A stretch of DNA of 64,000 nucleotides from Manis javanica (taxonomy: Eukaryota > Chordata > Mammalia > Pholidota > Manidae), in the NCBI RefSeq assembly GCF_040802235.1, contig NC_133157.1, forward strand, positions 21,035,501 to 21,099,500, given 5' to 3'. The notes beneath the pieces are model-generated. The model ran no database searches, had not been told where the DNA came from, and worked only from the letters and a program-made list of their open reading frames with translations. Positions 26,035 through 56,019 of this stretch are shown piece by piece. Every line of letters begins with the position of its first letter. Within the stretch, counting starts at the first letter, position 1. The position numbers and the translations under genes were made by a program.

Positions 26035-27129
26035 CCTACTTAGATTATTTTTAATGTTACAATGAGAAGAAGACAAATTGTTAGTCTATATTTTATGAGT
26101 TCTAGATCACTAGCAACTTCAACCTGGATAACAAGAGCACTCCAAAAATAATTTGCCTTCACACTAAAGAAGCCTTGGGACAGATTTCATTCTATGATAA
26201 GTAGAAGTTAGGGCAGATTTGAAATGTCTCTGAATTCACATTCCAAAATTGCAGGTAATTTCTTTTCCTTTCTTCTTCCTCTTTGGACTCCTTCCCTCCC
26301 TCCCCTTCTTTCCTCCCTTTCTTCTACCTACTCTGGGGAGGCACATTTTCCTATGAGTCAGGTGCATGCATCAGAGGTTCCCATTGAAAGGTGGTCTGCA
26401 GTAATCTATATAAAGGAATGATCTATAATCTGTATTTTCTAGTTATTTGAATGAAAATTTGAAACTTCAGTTTGCTCTTGTCTTGTTGCTCTCATTCTTA
26501 TCCCTTGAATCCCTTCAATCTTTAGTCTGTGTTTTCTTTGGGGGAGTGTTCTAATACTTGTCACTTAAGGACATTTGGTGTAGATTAGAGACTGTAATGA
26601 AACATTGACTATCTGATAATCAATTTTATCCTTTGATAGCCTGTTGATCAGTTTTAACCTTTGACAGCCTTTGTTTTAAATGTTTCTTATAGAAGTATAT
26701 TTTTTTCAAATTCAAAGAAGTACTGCCTATTCTAAAAAGGATTTGAAGCATATCAATTAAATATGAAGAATTGATGATATTTAAAAAGAGTGAAAGAGAC
26801 TTACAGGAAGCAGAGGAAATGTAACCACATATTATGTTGATGATTTAAACCTTTAAGTTTCTGAATTTTAATGTAAAGCAGGAAATCATGCCAAGTTATT
26901 TTTGTTTTGCTTTGTTTTTTTGGTTTTTGTTTTTAATTTTCTTACCTACCTACCCACCTCCCCCCAAAAAGAAAAAGGCCAACAGATGACTACTTTGCAG
27001 AAATAAACTTTGCTGAAGCCAAGCCAAAATTTATTAGGACAACATTTTCAATTAAAATTTTACAAAAGCCCCATAAAAGCCACTGAGTTGGAAGATTGTA
27101 TTATTAGTCCTCTGTAAAGCTTGAGTTTT

Positions 27130-27440
27130 AACATTTGACCATTTAAAAATACTTTTTATTTTTATATAATTTCAAACTTTTAGAAGTTATCCCATATACA
27201 TTTTTCCTAGATTCACCAATTATTATTAATATTTTCCCCTTTGCTTGTCATTTGTGTTCTCTTTGTATGTGTATGTGTGTGTATACACATTTTTTTTTCC
27301 TTTGAGTTATTTAAAAGTAAATTGCATTCAACATGCCTGTATTCCCATTCATATTTCAGTATTTCCTAAGGACAAGGACATTCGCCTTGATAACCACAGT
27401 AAAATTAACAAAATCAGGATATTTAACATAGACACTATGC
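27130..27440 (-). repeat. Old L1 (L1ME-like) fragment
   Basis: The tract 'aatttcaaacttttagaagttatcccatata ... ctagattcaccaattatta' is a familiar old L1 sequence. A related one occurs at 54555-54740. Confidence 0.5.
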
Positions 27441-28770
27441 TATCATCAGCAAATGTTTCTGTAAAAGGTCAAACAGTAAATGTTTTAGGCTTTGCCAGAT
27501 GGCCTCTATCTCAACTACTCAATTTTGCCATGGTATAGTGCTAAAGCAGGCAGAGCCAATATGTAAATGATGAGTGTGACTATTTCAATGAAACTTTACG
27601 TATGTATGGCCACTGAAATTTGAATTTAATATAATTATCATGTGTCATGAAATATTATTCTTTTGATTTTTTTCAACTATTAAAAATGTTAAAAAGGAAA
27701 TGACCAAAAAAGTGAAAGGGCAACTTATAGAATGGGAGAAAATATTTGAAAATCATATATCTGATAAAGGATTAACATCCAGAATATACAACCGAACTCC
27801 TACAATCAAATTTTAAAAACCAAATAACTTAATTTAAAAATAGGCAAAGGACTTGAATAGACATTGCTCTGAAGAATACATACAAATGGCCACATACATG
27901 AATGCTCAATATCACTAATCATTAGAGGAACCAAGTGGAAATGACAGTGAGATATCACCTCAGACCCATTAGGATAGCCACTATCAAAAAAGCCAGAAAA
28001 TAAAAAGTTGTTGTTTAGGATGTGGATAAATCGGAATCTTACGCACTGCTGATGAGAATGTAAAATGGTGCAACTGCTATGCAAGTTACGATGGAGGTTC
28101 CTCAAAAAATTGAAAGTAGAACTGTCGTATGACCCAGTCATCCCACTGCTGGGCGTACATCCAAAGGATTGAAAGCAGGATCCCAGAGATGTTTTCATAC
28201 CCATGTCCACTGCAGCATTATTTACGATAGCCAAGAGGTGGAAGCAACCCAGAAGTCCAAGAACACATTAATGGATAAAAAGTAGGACATGTATATATAT
28301 AATGAAATATTTTTCAGTCTTAAAAAAAGAAGGAAATCCTGTCACACGCTACAACATGGATGAATCTTGACAATATTGCGCTAAATGGAAGAAGCTAGCA
28401 CAAAAAGACAGATACTACATGATTTCAGTTGCCTAAGGCATCTCAAGTGGTCCAACTCATAAAAATAGAAAATAGAATTGTGGTTGCCAGGGACTGAGGG
28501 ACAGGGGAATGGGGTTTCATTGGGCACAGTGTTGCAGTTCTGCAAGACAAAAAAGTTCTCAAGATCTGTTACACAATAATGTGAATATAGTTAATACTAC
28601 TGAACTGTACAGTTAAAAATGATTAAGGTGGTTAACTTTATGTGTTCTTCACCACAAAATTTTTTTTTATGTAAAAACCATTCTTAGCTTGCAGGCTATA
28701 CAAAAATAATGGGCTGGATTTGCCTAGACGGCCAAATACACAGCTTGCCAACTCCTGATCTAGTCTATAG
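27440..28770. mobile_element. hAT-type DNA transposon split by an old L1
   Basis: The left part (27440-27690: 'aaacagtaaatgttttaggctttgcc', 'caactactcaattttgcca', 'caatgaaactttac') and the right part (28672-28770: 'gcaggctatacaaaaataatgggctgga', 'gccaactcctg') join into one well-known mammalian hAT-like consensus. An L1 fragment lies between them. The name is not assigned with confidence. Confidence 0.65.
27693..28670 (+). mobile_element. 5'-truncated old L1 inside the hAT element
   Basis: This segment matches the end of ORF2 and the 3' UTR of an L1M-age element: 'gataaaggattaacatccagaa', 'gagatatcacctcagacccattaggat', 'cccactgctgggcgtacatcc', 'actgaactgtacagttaaaaatg'. Short 'aaaatgttaaaa' and 'atgtaaaaa' flanks look like a decayed target-site duplication. 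The frames are fully degraded. Confidence 0.75.
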
Positions 28771-29719
28771 CATGTAGCCAAATTTCTGCAAGGTGTTTCA
28801 ATCACGCCCTTTGGAATTGCCCTCTCATCCCCAATCCCACCCAGGTTCCTGCACTACATTTAATCATCACATCTCTAAAGACTAGAGTCTCTTTTAATTT
28901 AGAAAACTAGCTCTTCAGTCTTTCCTGGACTCCCATGACCTGGACAATTTTGAAGATTACAAGCCAGTTATTTTGCAGAAAGTTCAATTTGAGTTTTTCT
29001 GATGTTTCTCATAACTAAGTCCAGGTTATGCATTTGTGTCCTTCTCAATGCATAACAGAAAGCACAAGATAATATCTGTCTCATTACTGATGATGCTGGC
29101 TTTGACCCCTTGTCTGCCAGGTTTTCTACTGTGAAGTTACCTTTTTCCCCTTTAGTAAATAATTAGTGACAAGATAACTTTTAGGTTTATTATATTCCTC
29201 TTGAGACTTCTGCTTTCTTCTCCATGGTCACAAAATGTCTGTCACACCCTGGGGCAGTGTCTCCACATTCCAGGCAGGAAGAAAGACAAAAAACAAAAGG
29301 TACATTGTCACTTTTTATTTTAATCAGGAAAATAATAGCTTTCCTAAAAGCCCTACCTGAGATTTTTGCTTATGTCTTATTGACCAGAACTGTGTCAAAA
29401 ACCCAATTACAAAGGAGCCTGAGAAACAGAGTTCTTTAACTAGGCTACCTTGAACAAAATTGGGGTATGTATGTAGGAAAGACGAAGGGGAGAATGGATA
29501 TTGGACAGGCAAGCAGCCTGGTCTGCCACTAGCTATGTCAATGATGAAATGTTTTTCAGAGTCTATCTGGCTCTCTGCCACTAACTGTACATGCTTGTTA
29601 CTTTGGTTACTTCGCAAAAGAGGAAACCTTAAACTCTCTGTGCCCCAAATGGTAAAGAACACGTTGCACTTGGATGTCATCCTTTGGGTCAAGTATCTTA
29701 GATAAAAAGAGGGAGGTTG

Positions 29720-30579
29720 ATAGAATTCATGCCTCATATCAAATCTACCGAGTATCATAATTCCTCCAGGTGGTAAAGATACCTTGAGACAAGTGCTGGG
29801 CATAGAAGCCACAGGGCATAAATCTGCAAAGAAGTAAAAAGCTAACCTTTTCAAACAATATGGCTTCTCTGTCACTTACCAACTTAACATTTCCCTGTAT
29901 GGCCCCGGAAGATGACTAGTTAGCCAGAGACGGGTAAGATTCCTCAAGGGAGGAACAACCTAAGACAGGCACAGTCGCAGGGGGGCCATCAGGTGAGAAA
30001 TTGGGGATCAACAGAGGTGAGGCTTAGAATCTCACCCCCCCTGTTTTGAGAGAAAGCTTCTGCACCCGTGGATGTTTTATTGCCCTTGTCTAGCTCGGAT
30101 TAGCACATAGTCTACAGGCACACACCTGATCATCTACAATTGCTCTCTTACAACACTAAACTATGTTTTCTACCTTTATCTTGCATCTACCTGCCACTTC
30201 AGCATTTTATTAAAAAAATAAAGTAAAAATAAGGGAGAAATGTGGGATTCACATATAAATCAAGTATAAAAATCAAATGAATATTCATATTTGACCTGAT
30301 TGTTTATAGTTCATAATGTGTGATCAAAACCGAAAGTTTCTGTGATGACTGCCCTTGTACTGTTCACCATGTAAGAACTTATTCACTATGTAAGAATTCG
30401 TTCACCATGTAAGAACTTGTTCGTTATGCTTCAGAAGATTGGAGACTGACGAGAATTAGGCTTGAGATGGATTAATGATTGTGCATTGAGCATTGACCCC
30501 CCTATACAGAATTTTATTGTTGTTAACAACCATTTGATCAATAAATATGAGAGATGCCCTCTAAAAAAAAAAAAAAAAA
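29720..30579 (+). mobile_element. L1-type retroposed copy of an ERV transcript 3' end
   Basis: This 860-base insertion ends in A17 (30563-30579) and is flanked by a perfect 16-base duplication, aaaaagagggaggttg, at 29704-29719 and 30575-30590 (overlapping the tail). AATAAA stands 17 bases before the tail (30540-30545). Inside, a purine-rich tract (about 30222-30240, ending agggagaaa) is followed immediately by TGTGGGATTC at 30241. That is the arrangement of a polypurine tract next to an LTR U3. The unit therefore reads as the 3' end of an ERV RNA (env-proximal region, PPT, U3 and R), polyadenylated and inserted by L1 machinery, not by integrase. There is no open viral gene. A second copy lies at 33304-33771. 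Confidence 0.75.
30362..30428 (+). repeat. Tandem 17-18-nt repeats inside the retroposon
   Basis: Four diverged tandem units of the type 'gttcaccatgtaagaactt' lie in the U3-like part of the retroposed element. The second copy of the element carries about three of them on the minus strand near 33460-33520. Confidence 0.75.
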
Positions 30580-30792
30580 GAGGGAGGTTGGTTGTCTTGG
30601 GTCCATGGCTGGCCTGTGGCAAAGTCTGTCTACACTGCTGAGAAGACAGGGTAAAGTGCCATGGTTTCTCCATACTTGTATTTGATTTTGGACCTCATGG
30701 CCAGAGTATCGAGTTCTTCATACTTGTCAGAGTTTATGGTACATTATCATCACTGGCCTGCTGAATTTTCTCTCTCATTAATTAATATACCT

Positions 30793-31991
30793 TAAAAAAA
30801 TCCCTATCCCTAGAGAAACAAAAGCAAAAATGAACAAGTGGGACTATACCAAGCTGAAAAGCTTCTGTACAGCAAAAGACACCATCAACAGAACAAAAAG
30901 GTACCCTACAGTATGAGAGAATATATTCATAAATGACAGATCCGATAAAGGGTTGACATACAAAATATATAAAGACCTCATGCATCTCAACAAACAAAAA
31001 GCAAATAATCCAATTAAAAAATAGTTAGAGGAGCTGAACAGACAGTTCTCCAAAGAAGAAATTCAGATGGCCAACAGACACATGAAAAGATGCTCCACAT
31101 CGCTAGTCATCAGAGAAATGCAAATTAAAAGCACAATGAGATATCACCTCACACCAGTAAGGATCGCCACCATCCAAAAGACAAACAACAACAAATGTTG
31201 GCGAGGTTGTGGAGAAAGGGGAACCCTCCTACACTGCTGGTGGGAATGTAAACTAGTTCAACCATTGTGGAAAGCAGTATGGAGGTTCCTCAAAAAACTC
31301 AAAATAGAAATACCATTTGACCCAGGAATTCTACTCCTAGGAATTTACCCTAAGAATGCAGCAGCCCAATTTGAAAAAGACATATGCACCCCTATGTTTA
31401 TCGCAGCACTATTTACAATAGCCAAGAAATGGAAGCAACCTAAGTGTTCATCAGTAGATGAATGGATAAAGAAGATGTGGTACATATACACAATGGGATA
31501 TTATTCAGCCATTAGAAGAAAACAAATTCTACAATTTGCAACAACATGGATGGAGCTAGAGGGCATTATGCTCAGTGAAATAAGCCAGGCGGAAAAAGAC
31601 AAGTATCAGATGATTTCACTCATCTGTGGAGTGTAACAACAAAGAAAAAAACTGAAGGTACAAAACAGCAGCAGACTCACAGAACCCAAGAATGGACTAA
31701 CAGTTACCAAAGGGAAAGGGACTGGGGAGGATGGGGGGGAAGGTAGGGATAAGGGGGAAAAAAAGGGGCATTGCTACTAGCAGACATAATGTAGGGGGGC
31801 ACGGGAAGGGCTGTACAACACAGAGAAGATAAGTAATGATTCTATAGCATCTTACTACCTGATGGACAGTGACTGTAATGGGGTATGTGGTGGTGACTTG
31901 ATGATGGGGGGAGTCTAGTAAACATAATGTTGCTCATGTAATTGTACATTAATGATACCAAAAAAATCGAATTAAAAAAAATCCCTAACCC
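30793..31991 (+). mobile_element. 5'-truncated L1 with target-site duplication
   Basis: About 1.2 kb of L1 sense sequence ends in an A-rich tail. It is flanked by 'taaaaaaatccctatccc' (30793-30810) and 'aaaaaaaatccctaaccc' (about 31974-31990), a near-perfect target-site duplication. It contains the ORF2 C-terminal region (see 31067-31636) and a 3' UTR of a different subtype from the large L1 (a 'ctgatggacagtgactgtaatgg' block). It belongs to the same lineage as the old 3' end at 56020-56230. Confidence 0.9.
31067..31636 (+). pseudogene. L1 ORF2 C-terminal fragment, open
   Basis: An open frame of 189 codons encodes the C-terminal end of L1 ORF2p ([55 protein letters not shown]). It ends in MISLICGV, the same terminus as the ORF2 of the large minus-strand L1. 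The catalytic endonuclease and RT regions are missing through 5' truncation. The frame is open because the insertion is young, not because it is functional. Confidence 0.9.
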
Positions 31992-32274
31992 CTATTCTTC
32001 TCCTGTTCCTACTATAGACTATTGTGATGTGCTTAATGTGTACTTTGTCCTTTTTTGTAAATGTTCTTGCATAACGTGCACTGTGGGCATATACTTTTAA
32101 TTTATAGAAATGGCATTGGGTTACCTGCCTGAATCTGTTGCTTTTCTCATGCAGCATTGGGTTTCTGGATCTATCCAGGTTGCTGTATGTATTACTAACC
32201 TAGTGCTTCTGATTGCTGCCGCATGCCTCACATTGTGCAGCTGTGCATCTACCACACTTTACCCCTACAATCTG

Positions 32275-32735
32275 TTAAAGGCTGACTTGTGTTCCCCCCA
32301 AATTCGTATATAAAGTCCCAACTCCAGTACCTCAGAATGTAATTAGCATTGGAGATAGGACCTTTGAAGAGGTCATTAAGATTAAATGAGGTAATGCCTG
32401 GGCTCTGATCCATGTGTCTGTATTTGGAAACAGGACCTGCAAAGTGATGGTTAAATTCAACTGATACCATTAGGTGGGGCCGTAAATGAACATGACTGGG
32501 TCCTTAAAGAAGAAAGAGAGAGGGATGTGTGTGCACAGAGAAAATGCCACATGAGGACACAGAAAGAAGCTAGCCATTAGCAAGCCAAGGGGTGTGGGCT
32601 CAGGAGAAACTCCACCTACCAGCACTTTGATCTTGGACTTCCAGCATCCATAACCAGGAGAAATAAATGTCCGTTGCTTAAGCCACCCCTTCTATGAGAT
32701 TTTGTTATGGGCAATCCTAGCAATCCAGGACACAC
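32275..32735 (+). repeat. MLT1-type MaLR LTR
   Basis: The order 'cttgtgttccccccaaattcgtat', 'cctcagaatgtaattag', 'ccacatgaggacacag', 'cttggacttccagcatcc', 'agaaataaatgtccgttg', 'ttttgttatgggcaatcc' matches MLT1-family LTRs. The middle appears rearranged or duplicated. Confidence 0.7.
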
Positions 32736-33303
32736 TCTCTTAGTGACACCCCAGATTTCTTTTAGCTCTTTTGTTGAAAACTTTGAAGTCAACAAATAAA
32801 CCTTTCCTGCAAAACTGACCATACTGTACAGCTAACACTGAATCATTACTTCATGCTGTCTTATGTAGAGACCTGAGAAGTCTGTCTTATTGTAGAGACC
32901 TCAGAGTTCTGAATTGTTCACTCAGTGCCTTGTTAACTGAAAACCTGGCAAAGAGAAAAGGGGATCCTATCCCCATGACACATGACTGACTGGCTTAAAG
33001 AACTCAGACCTAAGCTTTTCAGTCTTTAATTGGCCAGTGATTTGTTTAGAGACAGTCTAATTAATGAGAGGTAGAGGGCTTTTGTTAGGAATTTGGGGAC
33101 TTGGATATTTTTCTCCCCTCTTGGTTAGTAGAGCTGCTGCAGCCATTCTGAAACTTTGAAGGAGGCAAGCTTCAGGATCATGCTGATGCCACGGAAGGCA
33201 GTGTGTAAGGATGAAATATGCTAGGTCTTGATTCAGACCAACGCTAAAGCCAGGCCTGCTTCTGGCTTTCTCAGTCACATGAGCCAACAAATCTCCTTTA
33301 TTT

Positions 33304-33771
33304 ATTTATTTATTTATTTTTTTGAGAGGGCATATCTCATATTTATTGATCAAATGGTTGTTAACAACAATAAAATTCTGTATAGGGGATTCAATGCACA
33401 ATCATTAATCAACCCCAAGCCTAATTCTCAACATTCTCCAATCTTCTGAAGCATAATGAACAAGTTCTTAGATGGTGAACAAGTTCTTACTTAGTGAATA
33501 AGTTCTTACATGGTGAACAGTGCAAGGGCAGTCATCACAGAAACTCTCGGTTTTGATCATGCATCATGAACTATAAACAATCAAGTCAGATATGATTATT
33601 CATTTGATTTTTATACTTGATTTATATGTGAATCCCACATTTCTCCCTTATTTTTTTTTAATAAAATGCTGAAGTGGTAGGTAGATGCAAGATAAAGGTA
33701 GAAAACATAATTTAGTGCTGTAAGAGGGCAAATGTAGATGATCAGGTCTGTGCCTATAGACTAAGTATTAA
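33304..33771 (-). mobile_element. Second retroposed ERV 3' end, shorter
   Basis: This is the minus-strand copy of the element at 29720-30579. It stops at the same point after AATAAA (gccctct, then an A-rich tail read as (ttta)n at 33301-33320) and is 5'-truncated near 33771. A perfect 15-base duplication, aaatctcctttattt, flanks it at 33289-33303 and 33772-33786. The U3-like start (TGTGGGATTC on the minus strand) is at 33639, again preceded by a purine-rich tract. Confidence 0.8.
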
Positions 33772-33799
33772 AAATCTCCTTTATTTTTAAAGCCAGTAT

Positions 33800-34650
33800 G
33801 AGTCTTCTATAACTTGTAAGAAAAAATATCCTAAATGATACAGGTAGGTGCAATGGCACAGATGTGAATAAAGTCAAATCTCAGCCCTTGGACAAGGTTG
33901 GGGTCATAAATTCATTTGCACTCATCAGACTGGCAAAAAGTGAGTACAGCAATAACATCAGTCCTGACGTTGGCTTTGGGTAACAGAAACTCTCATACAT
34001 TGATGGTAAGAGTGTAAATTGCTACAATATTTTTGGAAAAAATCTAGCAATATACTAGGTTTAATCTTATAAAATTGCTATTTCCTCAGGTCAAAGTGGT
34101 TGAACATCAACAGTGTCATATGATTCAACTTAATGCATTAAAAACACACATTCTTTCACCTAACTCAGGTAGGGAATCTAGCCTATAGGAATAGAAGCAT
34201 TAGAACGTAAAGCTCTTCATACAGGGCTACTTACTGCAGCCCTGCAGATGGTGACAAAGCAAAACAGGACTAGAAACAAACTCAACATTGGGGAATAAAT
34301 TACCATACACCCAAATTATGGAATATCACCCAAGAACTATTTAAGTAACGAGTTATATCTGTATCTGTTTACTTAGAGAGATGTCAATGATGTTAAATCA
34401 GAAAAAAAAGGTGCAGAGTACCATCTTCAGAATGATCCCATTTTTATAAAAACAGGAAATAAACCTCTATATGTATATACTTCTATATGTGTATGTGTGA
34501 ATGGTTACGGACAAGGGAGTGAAAAGGTCGGTAAAACCCTGCACTGGTAACACTGGTTATGTTAAGGAGAGGGTAATGGAGGAAATTGAGGGGAAGTTTT
34601 AAAATTCTTTAAAAGTCTTTGCACTGTTTCACTCTTTACATTACATACCT
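33800..34650 (+). repeat. Old L1 ORF2 end and 3' UTR
   Basis: The segment matches a diverged L1M-age element: 'catcagactggcaaaaag', 'gtaacagaaactctcatacattgatgg', 'cctataggaatag', 'ttatggaatatcaccc', 'cagagtaccatcttcagaatgatccca'. The coding sequence is destroyed. Confidence 0.6.
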
Positions 34651-34849
34651 GATAGGGATTGGGCTACGAGTTGGGGGTATATAATTCAAGCAGTGTGGGG
34701 TGCCTGGGACTGACTTAGGGCCACTGGGGAGGTCCAGAGATTTGTCACTGGGATCTAGAGTTGATTCAGCTTGCCTCGCGATTGTACTGGTTTAAGCACT
34801 TGATACTGGGAACTCGTTTTTTTTTCTCTTTAAAAAGACACTTAATTTT

Positions 34850-34975
34850 CCTAAAGCAGTATTCTTTTTCCCGTCTTGTAGATGCGCGAATTTAGGCAGG
34901 AAGAGGTTAAGTAACTCACTCAAGGCTGCACCCACTAGAAGGAGGCGGCCGCAGGATTACAACCGGGGTGGACTA
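34850..34975 (+). repeat. MIR fragment
   Basis: The tract 'aggcaggaagaggttaagtaactcactcaaggctgcaccc' is the MIR core. It lies at the upstream edge of the PTGR1 CpG island. Confidence 0.65.
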
Positions 34976-35496
34976 AAACCTTGGCTTTGCACACAGCCCC
35001 TCCCTTAGCCCACCTCCCCTCTAGGAGTCCCGGGGAGGCCTTGGTGCAGGGCGCGACGGGGTGAGGCGCCTCAGTGGCAAAAGCGCTCTCGGCTGCCTGG
35101 GATGTCTGAAAAGGACTCTTGAGAGGAGACGACTTTTGTATTGGCCCGCGGTAGGTAAACAGGCATTCATCAGGAAGACTGGGAACAGGCGAACAGGGTG
35201 CGGTCGATACCTGGATACGAGGTGTTGGCATGGACTCTGGCCAGGCAGCCAGGCTGAGGAGGTGCCCGCGGACTGGACCCCGCCCTGGGCCCGACCCGGA
35301 CAGCGGCGGCTCGGGGCGCCTGCGCGGGGCTCCTCCCTGCCTAGCGGCGGAGGCCGCGGCTCGTTCTCCCAACGGTTCCGAGTTAAGACGCTGGTTGCAG
35401 GCACGGGGCAGGGCTCCGGCGAGGATGGTACTGCGGGAAGCACGGCGGCTTCCCCTCCAGAGGCCCTCAGAGCCGGGCCCCCAGCCTACCTCCCTG

Positions 35497-35508
35497 GCGG
35501 GGCGGGGC
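35497..35508 (+). promoter_or_regulatory. GC box pair upstream of PTGR1 exon 1
   Basis: The sequence gcggggcggggc is a double SP1-type GC box about 40 bases upstream of the TATA-like element. Another, on the opposite strand (gccccgcctcc), follows near 35524. Confidence 0.6.
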
Positions 35509-35544
35509 AACTCCGCCTTGGAAGCCCCGCCTCCGCCGCGCGGC

Positions 35545-35550
35545 CATAAA
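35545..35550 (+). promoter_or_regulatory. TATA-like element of PTGR1
   Basis: A cataaa within an otherwise GC-rich promoter would place transcription starts near 35572-35580, inside the proposed exon 1. The inference is from spacing only. Confidence 0.4.
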
Positions 35551-35574
35551 GTGCGGCCCCGGGCCCTCGGCGCG

Positions 35575-35617
35575 CGGCACCGACGGTCTCCTCTAGGCAG
35601 TGCAGCCCGCGGACTCT
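35575..35617 (+). other. PTGR1: PTGR1 exon 1, untranslated (start approximate)
   Basis: A donor site (ct|GTGAGTAA, GT at 35618-35619) follows the CpG-island core promoter. It can pair with the acceptor before exon 2 (ttctag|gagc at 36901-36910). The exon has no in-frame ATG joining the PTGR1 frame, so the gene starts translation in exon 2. The 5' boundary is inferred from the TATA-like element. Confidence 0.6.
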
Positions 35618-36614
35618 GTGAGTAAACGTCCCTGCCCCACCTTTTTCCCTGCTGGGGAGTTTGTACGATACCCTCCCTCTCCCTAGGCTGAATGACTTCT
35701 GAATCTTGCACTGGGAGGAAATTTGGAAGCAGGATGTCCCGATCGATACCCCTGGTCCCTTGAGGGTTCTTGGAGAGAGACCCGCGACGGGGGCTGGAGG
35801 GAACGGCATGCACAGGGGAGGCCACCAGCCAAGCAACTCGCGGGACTGCAAAACTGGGACAAGTGTGGAGGGAGAAGGACAGGGGTCGGAATTCGGGTAA
35901 CAGGCTTGGGTGTGCGCGGGGCGAGGAGACGGGAGCCAGGGGCTCCTGTGCTGGGCCCTGCACGGTCCCTGCCCGGCTCCCACTTTGGTGGGTGAGAAAC
36001 TCCCTGAACCGCCCCTGTCCCGGATTCCTCGCTCTCTCCAGGGACTTCTGGATTTGTAGCGAGTTCAGATTTCTCAAGTAGTTGCCTTTTTTTGGGAAAA
36101 AGACAAGTAGGATCAGCAGGGCTGCGGACCGGACCGCCCCGACCTCACCCCTGCACTGCGAGGTGTCCTCTGTAGGCTAAAGTGTTCTCTTGGCGGCACT
36201 GGTCCCGGACCGGCGTGTCAGCTACGCGGTCGTGGGGAATGAGCGGCTCCCACCTGCTGCAGCACACAGCGGTCCGGACCCCAGAGCTCAGGGGACCTGT
36301 ATCGTCTTATTTGGTTTTGTATGGAGGCAAAGTTTAAACCCAAATAAATCCTGGGTTTCCCGTTCCGTGGCACAGAAAGCTGGCCCCGACGGTGGGGCGG
36401 AGCAGCAGTGCCACCCCGCGGTGCTCGGGTCTTCCCGAGACTGCCTTACGACGCGGTCCCGGTCCTCGAGGCATCTGAAGTTTTTTGACGCCTTTTCTTA
36501 TTAGGTTCGCTTCCTGTGGGGTGAGAAACGAAATATTTGCACGCCAGATAGCTGTTCGGTGCACTAGTGAAATTGTGGCTGTGAACAATTTCTGTATTGG
36601 TTTACATTTGTCTT

Positions 36615-36790
36615 TGCGTTGGAGATTTCTGGCCACCTCAGTTTCCTCATTTGTACACTGAACACTGGTGGTGATAATAATACCCATCTTATAGGGAAGT
36701 AATGAGGTAAAATGAGAGAATGCATATGAAGTGCTTAGCACAGCTATCGAAACAGTAAATACTAAACAAATGTGATTGATGTTAAATGAT
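36615..36790 (-). repeat. MIR SINE in PTGR1 intron 1
   Basis: The order 'cctcagtttcctcatttgtac', 'aataatacccatcttataggga', 'gtgcttagcacag' is the reverse MIR core. Confidence 0.8.
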
Positions 36791-36805
36791 AATGATAAGA
36801 AGTAA

Positions 36806-55647
<18,842 letters not shown>

Positions 55648-55769
55648 AAAAAATGACACATGGAATCTAGAAATCATTTGATTACCTACTTTCTTTTTAA
55701 CCATTTAGTAAAACTGTATACTGTTTTCATTTTCTGAGAAAAAGTAATTGAAATTAGTTTGATCTACCT

Positions 55770-55775
55770 ATTAAA
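55770..55775 (+). terminator. Candidate polyadenylation signal of PTGR1
   Basis: ATTAAA, a common variant signal, lies 123 bases after the PTGR1 stop. No perfect AATAAA occurs between the stop and this point. Cleavage near 55790 would give a short 3' UTR. Longer forms could use the AATAAA sites in the L1 tail around 56203. Confidence 0.4.
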
Positions 55776-55869
55776 ATACATTTAAGTGGTATGTAATTAG
55801 CAACAGAGAATGAAATTTTCATAGAGAACAGCCAGTCACCTCAATGTCTACTACAGCTCCTTCTGGGTT

Positions 55870-55975
55870 ATGGTAGAAAATAACAGCTTTAGAGTCCAGA
55901 AGTTAACTGCCTCTGTGAACTTGGATCTCTGCTTTTTCATCTAGTAAGTGAGGATAGTAGCATCTGCTTCATACA
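55870..55975 (-). repeat. MIR fragment downstream of PTGR1
   Basis: The order 'gttaactgcctctgtgaacttggatctctgctttttcatctagtaagtgaggatagtagc' is the reverse MIR core. Confidence 0.55.
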
Positions 55976-56019
55976 CATATTATACATTTTTTAAAACACT
56001 AGCATAACTATAATTTGCA

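Larger units (their letters stand above)
34920..36480 (+). promoter_or_regulatory. CpG-island promoter of PTGR1
   Basis: A GC- and CpG-rich region of about 1.5 kb surrounds the untranslated first exon. It has several GC boxes and a TATA-like cataaa 70 bases before the exon 1 donor. In mammals PTGR1 is inducible through NRF2. I looked for an antioxidant response element (TGACnnnGC) in the core promoter and did not see a convincing one. Confidence 0.8.

Noticed and set aside
29324-29875. A 183-codon minus-strand open frame
   Set aside because: It spans the junction between unique DNA and the retroposed ERV element, so it cannot be an ancestral gene, and it has no known domain.
34935-36077. A 380-codon open frame on the minus strand, and several overlapping long frames on both strands
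   Set aside because: They lie in the PTGR1 CpG island, where stop codons are rare because of high GC. All frames are open together, composition is low-complexity Arg/Pro/Gly/Ala, and no domain is recognisable.
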